Assembly (NCBI GenBank): GCA_049999765.1
Contig: JBNGIQ010009460.1
Span: forward strand, 94,596-129,629
Origin: Phaeoceros laevis
Taxonomy: Eukaryota; Anthocerotophyta; Anthocerotopsida; Notothyladales
Length of the DNA: 35,034 nt
Direction of reading: 5' to 3'
The notes under the pieces were generated by a model, which saw nothing but the letters and a program-made list of their open reading frames with translations, had not been told where the DNA came from and made no database searches. Position 1 is the stretch's first letter. Every line of letters begins with the position of its first letter. This document shows, in pieces, positions 1 through 10,997 of the stretch. The position numbers were made by a program, and so were the translations under genes.

Positions 1-818
1 CGTGAAGTCTGTTGCTGCGAAGAGTTACGCCACCCACCAGAAGTATCCCGTTGTCTTTTGTTTTGATAACTCAACAACGCACCATCAGGAACTCCCAGGT
101 CCATAGAAGATGTCAACTTGCGTGCTTGTCTTAATTCCTCAATTAATAATTTCTCACGAACAATGGCAACAGAAGGAGGAAAAACCCCATTATTAAAAGA
201 CAGGACAAAATTTTCATATGAATCGGGCAGCGCTTGAAAGATATAAAAGATTTGTTGTTGGATTGATACAATCTCCCCTGCCGATTCCAGATCATTAATC
301 AAATAAGAAAAATCATCCATAAATTCTCGAATACTTTGTGACGCTTTTTTCTTGAAATGATATAACCGTGCCAGTTTTGCCTGAACATGTTCCACACCAC
401 GTTACTCATATATGGAAGACAAATGAGCCCAAACATCTCGTGAAGTCTTTTTACCAAGAATTTGAGACAAACATTTATCCTCAATGGAATTCGTAAGAAT
501 CATATATGCTTTTCTTTCCTTCTTTAGCCACTCAGTCCGCTGAACTAGATTGTCATCTCCCTCAGGACAAACTTCAGTGCCATCAACAATAGACCACTCG
601 CCGGCTAAAAGAGCCTCAATACGAAACTTCCACAATGGAAAATTAGCACCATTTAATTTGGTAAACTTTGGAACAATATCCTGATCTGTAGCCATNNNNN
701 NNNNNNNNNNNNNNNNNNNNNNNNNNNNNNNNNNNNNNNNNNNNNNNNNNNNNNNNNNNNNNNNNNNNNNNNNNNNNNNNNNNNNNNNNNNNNNNACAAT
801 ATCCTGATCTGTAGCCAT
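1..818 (-). pseudogene. copia gag (UBN2-type), partial, with in-frame stop
   Basis: Structural gag polyprotein of the retrotransposon, which would package the element RNA. The reading frame begins at an ATG (complement of CAT) whose copies sit at 693-695 and 816-818 on either side of the N gap. It shows the DUF4219/UBN2 pattern: a WKFRIEALL block, then a DVWAHLSSIYE block. A TAA codon at 402-404 stops the frame immediately after that block. Beyond it the same frame stays open to base 1 with typical gag content (KLARLYHFKK, REFMDDFSYLINDL, LIEELRQARKL), so a single nonsense codon is the only visible break. The 3' end lies outside the window. Confidence 0.8.
696..795. other. assembly gap (100 N) with overlapping flanks
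   Basis: The 23 bases before the gap (673-695) and the 23 after it (796-818) are identical, running from acaatatcc to gtagccat. The two contigs probably overlap, so the real gap may be zero or negative. Confidence 0.9.
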
Positions 819-865
819 CAGAATCCCTCCAAAAACAACACCTTCAGAAAAAAAAAAAAAGGACC

Positions 866-1045
866 ACCAACCAACCAAGTATCGAAACTCAACCTGGTAC
901 TAGCACCAACCAAGTACCGAAAACTCAACCTGGTACTGGCACCAGCCAAGTACCGAAACTCAACGTGGTACTGGCACCAACCAAGTACCAAAAACTCAAC
1001 CTGGTACTGGCACCAACCAAGTACAGAAACCCAACCACTTACCGA
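866..1045. repeat. tandem ~36-bp repeats in the copia leader, with ACCAACC cores
   Basis: Five tandem copies of a unit of about 36 bp begin at about 866, 905, 941, 976 and 1012. Each contains a CACCAACCAAGTAC-like core followed by AACTCAACCTGGTACTGG. Four copies hold an exact ACCAACC and the third has ACCAGCC. The array lies between the primer-binding site and gag, in the untranslated leader. Confidence 0.85.
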
Positions 1046-1126
1046 TAAACCATATACTCGTAAAACCGCCCCAAGTTCTAAGACACGTTGTTTAGACGTA
1101 TCTCAGAAACCATGGCTCTGATACCA

Positions 1127-1391
1127 TGTTAGAATAAAGTAGGATTAGCACAAACAGATGTAGTATCAACAACAAGAGCTCAATGAGTATAAGTGATGAG
1201 CACAGAAGTAGCTCCACATCAAAGATACAAAAAAGAGTATTAAGGACTTTGCTTTAGAGTGCTTATATAAGAGAACACATTCTCAATATAGCAACTCTAC
1301 CTAATAATAGTACTATCCATCATTACCACTATAGTATATAGTATAATGGTCATAATATACTTAGATAATTAGATAATACTATATTCTATCA
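1127..1391 (-). repeat. copia 5' LTR
   Basis: The LTR is bounded by imperfect inverted ends. On the plus strand it starts TGTTAGAATA at 1127 and ends TATTCTATCA at 1391, which are reverse complements apart from one base. The primer-binding site follows at once on the inner side. A palindromic TATA-like stretch (CTTATATAAG) near 1262-1271 may be the LTR promoter. The outer flank (1392 on, cttaa) would be the target-site duplication, but its partner is outside the window. An alternative outer end near 1430 (TTAACA) fits the inverted ends less well. Confidence 0.7.
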
Positions 1392-2495
1392 CTTAATGCC
1401 ATAACCCAGTGCTCCCGGCTTCCTTTAACATACTCGTAGTGGCACAAGTTGATGTTAGTTCTCTAATTACGGCCTTTGAAGCAATGAGATAGAGTTACTC
1501 CTTTTCCACGTGGCTGCGTATTTTGTGGAAGGTGCGCGGACAAGGAGCCTCCCCTCTCTCCTATCATTGATGGTATCACGTGGTGCCCGGCTTCACCTAC
1601 GCCCCAAGTCTTCCTTGAAAAGCGGCTGCAAGTGGCTGCAACACGGTTAGCTCTAGTACGACTAGAATCGTCGTGTACAACACGGTTAGCTCTCGTACTA
1701 GACTCGGTCCCGGGTCTCGCGTCGGACGTACATTTTATTTGACTCGAAATTAATCTAAGTGTGGTGGCCGCGGGATAAAAGCAAAAACACAATCCCACCG
1801 GTAGGGGTCGATAGATATACTGGGATGTTCAGCTATAAACTACACAGAGCCACAGACGTACGTATTCTTACTTTCTCCTACGTATTTTGTCTGTTGTGAT
1901 GATGACGATTAATGATGAAGCTCCGGAATAAAACCGGGAGGGCATTAATCCGGGACGGCAGTAACAAGCTATGCATCAGTTTACGGCCCGAAGACTTCGT
2001 CAAGGGTTAAAACAGAAAGAAAGACCCACTCGCAGGTGAGTTGGTAGTCTAAATAATGCGCAACAATAATGGAGGGCTGGCTGGGCCCCCTCCCTGAACA
2101 GGAAAAGGCAATTTCTGAGAATCATGGAGGGCCAACGTGGCCTTGACCGCGCCTTTCGACGCTAGCGGCTATGCGAGCTGCCCACGAGGTTGAAGCAGAA
2201 CTGAATACAGTATAATAAACACCTCTCCGAGACAATAAATAAACACCAGTGAGCTGGCTTTCAAGGCCTCAGTTTGCCGGGGACAGTCCCTTGCTTGCTC
2301 CAGCTCCTCGGCTTTCTTCCCTCATCAGCGGCATTGGTAGCGGCGCTCCTCCACCGGATACCTTCTGAAAGTTGCGCCCGAGGTCCGCATCTGTGTTGTG
2401 AGGAAGGAGGCTTGTTTTGTGATGTCTTGTCTGTCGCAGAACGAGGTCTGAAAGGTGCGCTTTGGCTTGCGCAGATTGTGGCGGTAGCAGCAGCC
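1392..2495. other. intergenic DNA and 5' flank of the C4H gene
   Basis: No coding region is supported here. A short direct repeat (acaacacggttagctct) occurs near 1637 and 1677. The last 280 bases are the likely core promoter and 5' leader of the cytochrome P450 gene. Open frames on the minus strand in this stretch show no family resemblance. Confidence 0.6.
2211..2218 (+). promoter_or_regulatory. possible TATA box of the C4H gene
   Basis: TATAATAA lies 285 bases upstream of the C4H start codon and is the best TATA-like match in the proximal flank. Transcription would then begin near 2240 and leave a leader of about 250 bases. A second AT-rich string (aataaataaac) lies at about 2235. This is a motif match only. 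Confidence 0.3.
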
Positions 2496-4301
2496 ATGGC
2501 TTGGGCATGGAGAGCGCTCGCTGTCCTCTCGTCGGCTGCTATCGGAGCCGCTGCTGAGGAGGTAGCAGCAGCTGAGGCGGTGCAGGCTTCCAGGTCTTCC
2601 CTGGAGACTGCATTGCTGAGCTTGTTCGCGGTTGTGGTGGGAGGAATCTTGATCTTTCAGCTGACCCGGAAGAAGCTCAACCTGCCCCCGGGGCCCGCGC
2701 CGGTGCCGATTTTCGGCAACTGGCTTCAAGTCGGGGACGACCTCAACCACAACAACCTGTCAGAACTGGCGAAGAAGCACGGCGACTGCTTCTTGCTCAG
2801 GATGGGGCAGAGGAACCTGACCGTGATCTCGTCCCCGGAGCTGGCCAAGGAGGTGCTGCACACGCAGGGCGTGGAGTTCGGTTCCCGCACGAGGAATGTG
2901 GTGCTGGACATCTTCACCGGGAACGGCCAGGACATGGTGTTCACCGTCTACAGTGATCACTGGAGGAGGATGAGGCGCATCATGACTGTGCCTTTCTTCA
3001 CCAGCAAGGTGGTGACCAGCCTGAGGTCGAGGTGGGAGAAGGAGGTTGACATCACGTTGGAAGACCTGAAGACCATGGAGGGCGCTTCTACCACAGGGAT
3101 TGTCATCAGAAAGCGCCTGCAGTTGATGATGTACAACTTCATGTACCTGATGATGTTCGATCGGCGGTTCCCTGGAGAAGACGATCCGCTCTACAACAAG
3201 TTGAAGGTGTTGAATGCTGAGAGGAGCAGACTGTCCCAGAGTTTCGAGTTCAACTATGGGGACTTCATCCCGATTTTGAGGCCTTTTCTGAGGAAGTATC
3301 TAGATCACTGCCGAGACATCAAGCAGAAGCGCCTTGGACTCTTCAAGGAGCACTTCTTGACAGAGCGCAAGTACGTAGCCCTGCTTCCTTTTGTACTCGG
3401 TTCTGAACTTGACGTTGTCATGGTGTATCTGACTCGTTTGGGTGTGTTCTTCAGGAAGCTGCTTGATACAAAGGGATCGGGCGCAGAGAAGCTCGGAATG
3501 GATCACGTCTTTGATGCTGAGAAGAATGGAGAAATCAACGAAGACAATGTCCTCTACATCGTTGAAAACATCAATGTGGCAGGTAGAGTTCTTCAATGTG
3601 GACCAAGTGGGGTCGCTCGTGGTTTGGATATGCGTTGTTGGTCCTACACTCTGACTTAAGATAAGCTCTCATGGGTGGTAAGTACGGTTTCTTTTGCAGC
3701 TATTGAAACGACTCTCTGGTCCATTGAGTGGGGCATCGCTGAATTGGTGAACCATCCAAAGATCCAAGCCAAACTCAGGGAGGAGCTGGACACTGTCCTT
3801 GGTAAGGGCGTCCCTGTGACAGAACCTGACGTCCAGAGCGGCAAGCTACCTTACCTGTCTGCAGTGGTGAAAGAGACCCTGAGGTTGCATATGGCCATCC
3901 CCCTACTTGTGCCCCACATGAACCTTACCCAGGCAAAGCTTGGGGATTACGACATCCCCGCTGAGAGCAGGATTCTTGTGAATGCATGGTGGTTGGCTAA
4001 CAATCCTGACCTGTGGAAGAAACCAGAGGAGTTCAGGCCAGAGCGATTCTTGGAGGAAGAGAAAGGTGTCGAAGCTAATGGTAATGATTTCCGGTTCCTT
4101 CCATTCGGGGTTGGAAGGCGAAGCTGCCCAGGGATCATTTTGGCCTTGCCAATTTTGGGACTGGTTTTGGGCAAGTTGGTGCAAACTTTCGAATTGAGCA
4201 CTCCGCCGGGAGTGGACAAGCTCGATACAGAGGGCCAGGCTGGACAGTTCAGCCTCAGAATTAAAACGCACTCAACTGTAGTGGTGAAACCACGAGCATG
4301 A
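2496..4301 (+). CDS. CYP73A: trans-cinnamate 4-hydroxylase (CYP73 family)
   Basis: Endoplasmic-reticulum P450 that hydroxylates trans-cinnamate to p-coumarate, the second step of the phenylpropanoid pathway, using NADPH-P450 reductase. Exons 2496-3370, 3455-3582 and 3700-4301 join in phase to 534 residues. Intron 1 (84 bp) is a multiple of three without a stop, so a naive reading passes through it. Residues 38-56 form the membrane anchor, followed by the proline hinge LNLPPGP. Visible motifs are the I-helix [16 protein letters not shown] (ExxR), RPERF and the heme loop [13 protein letters not shown] with Cys near 477. The SRS-rich block [13 protein letters not shown] is CYP73-specific. The start is the first in-frame ATG, in the context GCCATGGC. 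The N-terminus is about 30 residues longer than in Arabidopsis C4H, as in the long-N-terminus (class II) CYP73 proteins. No inactivating change is seen. Confidence 0.95.
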
Positions 4302-4997
4302 TGTGGCGGACAAAAAATAGGCAACACAGTTTGCCCTAGAATGGCTGAACATTAGTTCTGTAGGGATGAGGAAGTTGAGAAGATAATGATTGAAGTATTT
4401 TTGCCATATCAAATGTGCAGAATTTCGGTTATCTGCCAAAGTAGTGCAATAGTGAATGGCAAACTCTGAATAGAATAGATACCTTATTATGTGCTTTAAG
4501 TCTGTAGAAATGACCTACATTGAGGAGAAGTAGTGACATCCTAACAAGCTGACTTCCGTTAGCTCTCACGTAAAAGCCATCTATCTCGAAATAGCGGTTT
4601 CTGTTCTCCCATGCATCAGCAGCAGTAATGTACTAAAAAGAGAAAGTCTGAAAAGTGGACAAATCTATTGTCAACTTATGAAACGCAAACCTAGTGAGTC
4701 ATCCCCTGAACAGTCGATTTGACTAATGTAGCTGACTTCTTCCTTATGTATCGGAGCCATAGCCACTGTAGGACAATTTACCAGCTACCAAACAAGCCAA
4801 CCAAACATTAGATGAAAATGTATTAAGCGTCAACTAAAATCTGATGGATAATTTGCTTGCGCGATCCAGATACAACAGCGACTCTAACTTCTGCTACTAT
4901 ACGCAGACTGTTTCTATTCGTACAATACTATCCACACACTTGATATCTGTTGATGATAACAAGTGTCAGCATACTATCAAAATGCCAAAATAAAACC
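4302..4997. other. intergenic DNA between convergent genes
   Basis: This AT-rich stretch holds the 3' flanks of the C4H gene and of the minus-strand gene that ends at 4998. No open frame with recognisable content was found. Confidence 0.6.
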
Positions 4998-7689
4998 TCA
5001 ATTAAGATTCCTGTCCTGATCTCTACCGTCATTTTGTGCCAACAGGACTGGACTCCAGGTCCTGCCCTTACGCTTGGCAAAGCTAACAGCCTTCAGTCCA
5101 AGGACAGCAGCTCCAGCAATTAGGACAACTCGGAAAATAGTCTGGAAGATTGCTGAGGAACGCCTCGGACCAGGAGTACCATTCTGCACACTCGCGTCGT
5201 CCTCGTCTGAACAGCTACATCCATTACTTGATTCACAACTGGTAGTGGGGCTTGTCTCTGAACCTTCGCTGCTGCTTGACAAACATGAAAAGAGAGCCTC
5301 ATATTTATCAGAGGATCTCATAGTGCATAGAAAGCAGTCTGCGCAGCGTCCAGCTTGCAGATGGTCCCTGACTTCGTTCTTTGTAGTGACTTGGTACCTG
5401 ACTTCTTCCTGATATGATGGAACAATAGGACCAATATCTGCGAAGGTGTAATAGTCAACTCATATGATCTGTGTAACCAAGAGAGCATCGAACTCGTAAA
5501 AAACATAAAAGCAGAAATTTCCTTAACAAGTCAGAAAAAGAATGATAAGTACCGCTTTTAGTCCCGCAAGGAGAACCACAACTGTCCCTGTACAGTTCAT
5601 CCTCAGGTGGACTGCAACAATCACATTTCGATGTAGGCACCTGCAAAGTTATCTGGGATCAGACTTGTCTCTGTGCAGCCAAGGTGTTTGAAAGTCGAAT
5701 GTGCATTTCCAACTTACAAAGGATGGTCGGGGCCAAGTACACTCAGGCGCTGCTTCCTTGATCAGCACTGGTAGAGAATCTGCAGGGAGAATATGTTCGC
5801 CAGGCTTTGACAAAGTTAGGGAAACAAATGAGGGGTGCCTATACTGAACATGCAGTTTGGATAGAAACCCAGCCAGAACGAACGCAGCAACGTGCACATA
5901 GGGCATCCTTCCAGATTGCTTCTTAGCTTCTGGAAGTGGTTGCCCTGATTTATTTCCCAACCAGAGCAAGAAACAACCAGTCAGATCTTGTTTGCTGCGT
6001 AAATGACTCCTTGGGAGCACCTAGTATCTGCTCATGTAACCAAACTAGACTCTCCTGTGATTATTGAAAACGAGACGTTACACACCTAAGAGACCATCCT
6101 CCAGTGTATAGGGAGCAACCACACTTGTAAGTTTTGCATTTAGCTTGGAAAGAATTGATTCCACGTCCTTCAGTAACTGAACCTGCAAAAAGACGAGGGA
6201 TAAAGATTTGACCGCAACTTTGCAAAGCAATCCACATAGAATACGTTTCTTACCTCTTCCGAACCTTCCTGACAGTCAACATCAGTCTGCAGATAGACAA
6301 CGTGATCAAAAGGAAGTCAGCATTTGAAGCTAGAGCAGTACGAAACAGCAACTCTGGGAGCATTCCAGACAACAGATAAAATTTCCAACCTGGTCTCGGT
6401 TGCAATCCGGAGTGCGCACCAGCATGCACTGCACGCTTCCTGTTACAGTATCCAAGGTGTTGGCATCACTACCTGTGTCATGAAGACTTGGAAGCCTGGA
6501 AATGGCGACTAGAAGCATGGTATCAGATGTGAACTCTTAGATTGTACAATCAATATAAAAGCCCTGATAGCTTCTTTCAGAAAACACTTCGCTAGAATCT
6601 CAATCGATCTAAGACGGAAGGACAGCATTAAGTACCTGCTCTGCTTCGGACTCCATTGAATGATGGTTTCACAATCAAGATTGCGAAAAATATTTTCTTG
6701 GTTAAGGCGATCGCACTGTATGCTCATCTGTTCTAGAGCATGCTATGTTAGGGGCTGCTGGGAGACTTCCATAAACCCTCTCTTGATGCACATAATTGGA
6801 TACATCCAGCAAACGGCTCATCAACATGGAACCGTGTCAACCTCCTCAAATAAAATCACATCACATCACATCACAGGGAGGCAATCAAAACTATTCACGT
6901 TTGAATTACCGTGAATTTAGCAGCTCTGAAGCCATATGCATTTGCTGCATGCATAGGATACTCCACATGAACTTCACAGTCCCTTTCATCGAAAAACTGC
7001 ACGTGCAACCTAGTCACCGTGTTGGCCAAGCAGCAGTTACATGCAAACTGCACATTTGCGTCGCTCAAAGTTTCTCTTGGGCAAATTGGCACACTGAACA
7101 GTGCTTACCTCCTTCAAGTCCACAGCAATATGACCAGCCAAACCCGAGCAGCACGCCTGTGAAGTGGAAAAAAAGCGATAGACCCAATAAGCAACGTTTT
7201 CAAACCACCAGAGTTAGAAAATGGACAGCCCAGACTAGTGCAAAAGAAACGATTTTTCACCTCGTCTGCAGACCCCACGGACCAATGTATAGTATTTGCA
7301 AAACACGGTGCAGAGCTTGTCAGGTTCGAGGTTGAGGTCAGAATGGCAAACGACGATTATCTCAGCAACTACTAAGTCTACAGCAAAGAATCCGTACCAA
7401 CGTAGACATGGAGTTTCCCAAGATCCTCGGACTTGGAACATTGCACCCGGCAGCTCAATTGCTGATCGATGGTACACTCATCGTGGAGAATCTCGAAAGT
7501 TCCAATCTCATGTTGCTCAGTACCATAGAGTACAGTTAGCTTCAGCTGTCCAGACCCCTGTTGTGACTTACTATGACAAGGTTCTATAGAAGGAGGAGGT
7601 ATCCAGGTTATCTTCTGAAAGTCCAGACGAAACTGGTAGATAGGAGCAGTATGCGATATGGCTGGATGAGTTGATCCTTCAACAACCAT
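4998..7689 (-). CDS. unrecognised multi-exon protein with a C-terminal membrane segment
   Basis: I do not recognise this family. Exons with consensus splice sites and matching phase are 7109-7156, 6910-7047, 6636-6727, 6390-6495, 6254-6286, 6086-6182, 5718-5779, 5553-5640 and 4998-5338. A likely first exon starts at an ATG at 7689 and runs to about 7398, but its junction with 7156 is unresolved. In order the protein shows a beta-rich N-terminal part (GQLKLTVLYGTEQHEIGTFE), a Cys-rich strand region (EFACNCCLANTVTRLHVQFF), a short helical, coiled-coil-like stretch (VQLLKDVESILSKLNAKL), a Cys-rich linker (KCDCCSPPEDELYRDSC), a Ser/Glu-rich tail, one hydrophobic segment (TIFRVVLIAGAAVLGLKAV) and a basic end. 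The C-terminal segment followed by Lys/Arg suggests a tail-anchored protein; that is inference. The gene converges on C4H. Confidence 0.6.
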
Positions 7690-9931
7690 GGTTGCAACGC
7701 ATGCTCATGTTAGCCTCATTGGCTTCTGTTGTCTGTAGGCGGAACAGTTGAACGATTAAGAGTCCTGTTTCGCAATACCTGCGACCAACACGGCTGAGCT
7801 TAAGTATCCTTCGGACCAGGTGTTATATGGAAGCTCACAAAACTTCATAAAAAGCAAACACATCAACCATGTTAGGGCAGAGGCGGTGTTGATCACAATT
7901 TGGATGGAAAGAGCCTTGCATCCCCCGTCCGGAATCCCACATCTCTAGCACGTATAAGGCACAGGCAGCAATGCAATCTTGAAGGACGTACAAGCCTTGG
8001 AGTTGGATGTCCCTTACTGTGCCCACTCGACGACAGGCGGATGAGCTCTGTCGTCCTGCTCATCAGTAAGCAGTAAGCTGATCGATATGACCAACCTCGT
8101 GACGAACAACAGGGTGGTCTAGAAGGGATTTCGCCCCCCCACTGAAGAAAACAAGATATAGGACTTTGTTTGAGCAAAAAAGCTCTAGCAAATCTCCAAC
8201 CAAGATTTGTAAGCGGTGTCAATATAGCCGTTGAGGAACCTACGCAACTACTGCCCGCCTTGCTTGCAAGTAGTGAAATGTAGCATCATCATCATTGACA
8301 CATTCCTTTTGCAGAGCAATGCGGCAATCCCTCAGTCTCGAGAGAGTTAATCAAAACGCTCTCAACGGTCAGAAAAGACGTGAGCTGTTGGTAAAGTTGC
8401 AACCAGAAATCGGATTTTGTTACTCCTCTAAGCGGAAGCGCCTTAGCAAGCAGCGCGGGATATCACCTAGTGCGGGGAAGGAAACAGGGAGTCCGGATAT
8501 TGTTAAACCAGGAAGAAAAGCAGCAATATGCAAACAAGAATTGCCGAACCCGGAAGATAAGTAGCAGAAACGCGAGCATGCTTCGAGCAAAGCAGGAACG
8601 GAGTATCTGAAATGCACTTCATGACAAAGAGGCCAAGACATGGATGCAGCATTGCAGGGGAGGGGAGAGGAGGCCACTCCGAAAATCGGTACCTCAGGGA
8701 CGAACCAAATTGTGAGCTCCACTCAGAAGACTACAATCCGCAACTACCAACGAGTGCGCGCTTGAGAAATTTCCACCCAGTCAACGTGCACATAAGCTTC
8801 AGAATGTTGCGACGCCTTCAGAATGAGCCGCATGGCCTACGCAGGTCTGCTGTGGTTCAAGCGTTCAATGAAAAGAAAGGCAAGCCAACCGTATCCAACG
8901 AACACAGATAGCAACCAAGGCAAGAGGGGAACTAGACTAGGCCGCGCAGTGTCGCCTTGGCCTCGAGAGGGGTGCTAAGAAAAGGACCTCGCCATCCGTG
9001 CTCATGGCTACCGACCAGTCTAGGCAAGACCCATGCCGTGAAGAGGCCTCGACTTATAGAGAGGATTTAAAATCCTGTTGCGCGTTCCATCCGTCCGCGT
9101 TCTCCGGCAATTTTTGAAATGGCGACGTCAGATTAGCCTGACGTTCCGTAACTCAGCTTAGTATTCTTTAAAGCGTTAATCTCGTTGATTTGTTGAGGAA
9201 TCGTCGCACCTTGCATTGACCAGATGCCACTCTGACCACGGCAATCTGTGGTTCCATGTACTGAGTCCAGCAGCAAGCCGACAAGATGTCAGGGTATGGC
9301 ACCGGGTAGGCTAACTTGGGAATTCGGCAGCTGGTTTAAGAAGGCATGGATTGCCAACACAGGCAGGGACGCACAGCAGCAGCGGCACCGGCGGCAGGAG
9401 TATGGGGGCTCGTAATGCTGCGCCCCCGGCACTTGATTTCTCTTTTCATCCTCAGGTTGTGCATCGTTCTGTCCAGGTTTGCATATTGATGGTCGCTGCT
9501 ACAATGGAACTGAAAGGATGTTCCGAAGGAACTGGCAATTGTGGTGGTGGAAAAGAATCCAAAGTAGATTTCTTCCGGTTCGAAAATTTTAGGAGCAGGG
9601 CAGCTAAGCAGCATCTAGAAACTGTCTCCTTGTTTTGTAGCGCCTTCTGTGCATTCTGTGTGCCTTGGGATTACTGGGGATTGTCTTTCATGGTGCGTGC
9701 CATAATGCTGTCCCGGCAAAGCAGTGAGAACGGCACGCGATACTGAACAATGCCTGGTATTTGACTCCTTCACATGGATGTGACGGCGTGTCAACAACAG
9801 CATTTTGGATCATAGCGATCATCCTCGCGTTTTCGATAAGCAGATGTGGTGAAAAATGGCTCAAGGAAGGTTGGGAGGGGGTCAAGGAGCTGGGCCAGCA
9901 ATGAAATGCGTTTCTGAACCATGTCTTTGCT
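7690..9931. other. intergenic DNA, no recognised gene
   Basis: Several open frames of 60-130 residues occur on both strands but none shows family motifs, splice-supported continuation or repeated structure. Part of 9351-9746 may be an upstream exon of the RLF-like gene, because a good splice acceptor (tttgctatgcag) ends at 9937. Confidence 0.5.
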
Positions 9932-10997
9932 ATGCAGGGGAAGCTGTTGGCCGATGCGGATGAAGACGGTTCTCCAAAACCAATGCCAGTGTCTCCCTGC
10001 GTATCTCCTCCAAACTTGCAGCCTAGCATCCACATAGGTGAAACCACCCAGTTGTTCTCTGAACCTGCTGAGTTCTTGGTAGCGAGAGTCCAAATATCCC
10101 CTGTAACTGTTCAACTGCCAGTAGTAGCTGAAAAGGCCGCAGGGGTTGCTGGCTCTCTCAAAGAGAACGTCCCATCAATGCCATCTCCGACAGCTAGAAA
10201 GAATGGACGATTTCCTCTAGAAAGGGGTTACAGTCAGGTGGAGTGGATGAAACGCATGCAAAATGAGGCTGATCAAGCAGGTTCGTTGTGGTCTTGGAGT
10301 GTGTGTGTGCATATGGCTACTGAGGAATAGCTGTGTACGTTATACATCCATCCTTCTGTGAACGGTTTGGTGTTCCTGACAGTTTAGTGTTTCTGCGAAC
10401 GGTTTGGTGTTCCTGTTCCCCGAATCTCCTCAGGTCATAAGGTTCAGTCAAGGACAAAGCCAATATCTCTTTCGGAAGTGAAGAAACATTCAACTGAGAA
10501 AGATGCCTGGACAATTTTACGTGGACGTGTCTACAACATCACTGCTTACATGGGTTTCCATCCAGGAGGTGACAACCATCTCCGAGTTGTCTCTTGAAAG
10601 CTTGTCATTGGCTAACAGAAAGAAATGAATGCTACTTAAACACAGACAGTTCATGCTGTGCTCCTTTTCAATTATGTGTACAGGACGAGAGATGCTCCTC
10701 AAAGGTGCTGGCAAGGACTGCACCGCTCTTTTCAGTATCCATCCAACCGTTTGCGTGTTTCAGTTCCAGACTTGGACTATTTGCAGAACAAATGTAGTAT
10801 GCTTGGCTTTTTAGCTGTACGTTTCAAGTTCATATTGAATCTGTTTATCTGTTTCTGGCCCTATCCTGTCAAGGTGTAGTGTATTTCTTTAACAGATTGC
10901 AACAGATAAGTATCACGCCTGGGTCAATGCAGAATATTTGCTGGAGAAGTGTTTGGTAGGCGTGTTGGACGTTGCCCCAGAAAAATCACGTCGATGA
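9932..10997 (+). CDS. RLF: cytochrome b5 heme-binding protein, RLF-like
   Basis: Resembles plant RLF (Reduced Lateral root Formation), a soluble cytochrome b5-domain protein. Exons 9932-10280, 10434-10568, 10684-10734 and 10906-10997 have GT-AG borders and join in phase to 208 residues. The RLF signature [15 protein letters not shown] ends exon 1. The b5 domain follows: [28 protein letters not shown], then HPGG with the first heme-ligand His, GKDCTALF, and [18 protein letters not shown] with the second His. The join LF-N-KYHAWVN across intron 3 confirms that splice. The N-terminal third is poorly conserved, so the start is uncertain: the ATG at 9932 overlaps a plausible splice acceptor ending at 9937, and translation could start in an upstream exon. 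Both axial histidines are present, so heme binding is expected. Confidence 0.85.

Larger units (their letters stand above)
1..1391 (-). mobile_element. Ty1/copia LTR retrotransposon, 5' part (minus strand)
   Basis: The element runs leftward and leaves the window at base 1. In element order it shows an LTR (1127-1391), a primer-binding site directly beside it (about 1112-1126, complementary strand TGGTATCAGAGCCAT, the usual match to initiator Met-tRNA), a leader with tandem repeats of about 36 bp (866-1045), and a gag frame (818 to 1). The gag N-terminus has the copia-type LNGANFPLWKFRIEALL motif. Protease, integrase, reverse transcriptase and the second LTR lie outside the window, so family and age cannot be judged from LTR divergence. 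A 100-N gap (696-795) interrupts the gag start. The gag frame has an in-frame stop, so this copy is probably not autonomous. Confidence 0.85.

Noticed and set aside
1463-1798. 111-codon minus-strand frame in the C4H upstream region
   Set aside because: No family resemblance and it covers repeated non-coding strings.
2274-3659. A single long plus-strand frame of 461 codons over the first part of the C4H gene
   Set aside because: It begins at a TTG, not ATG, reads through an 84-bp GT-AG intron and runs into intron 2. The spliced model from the ATG at 2496 gives the proper family length and sequence.
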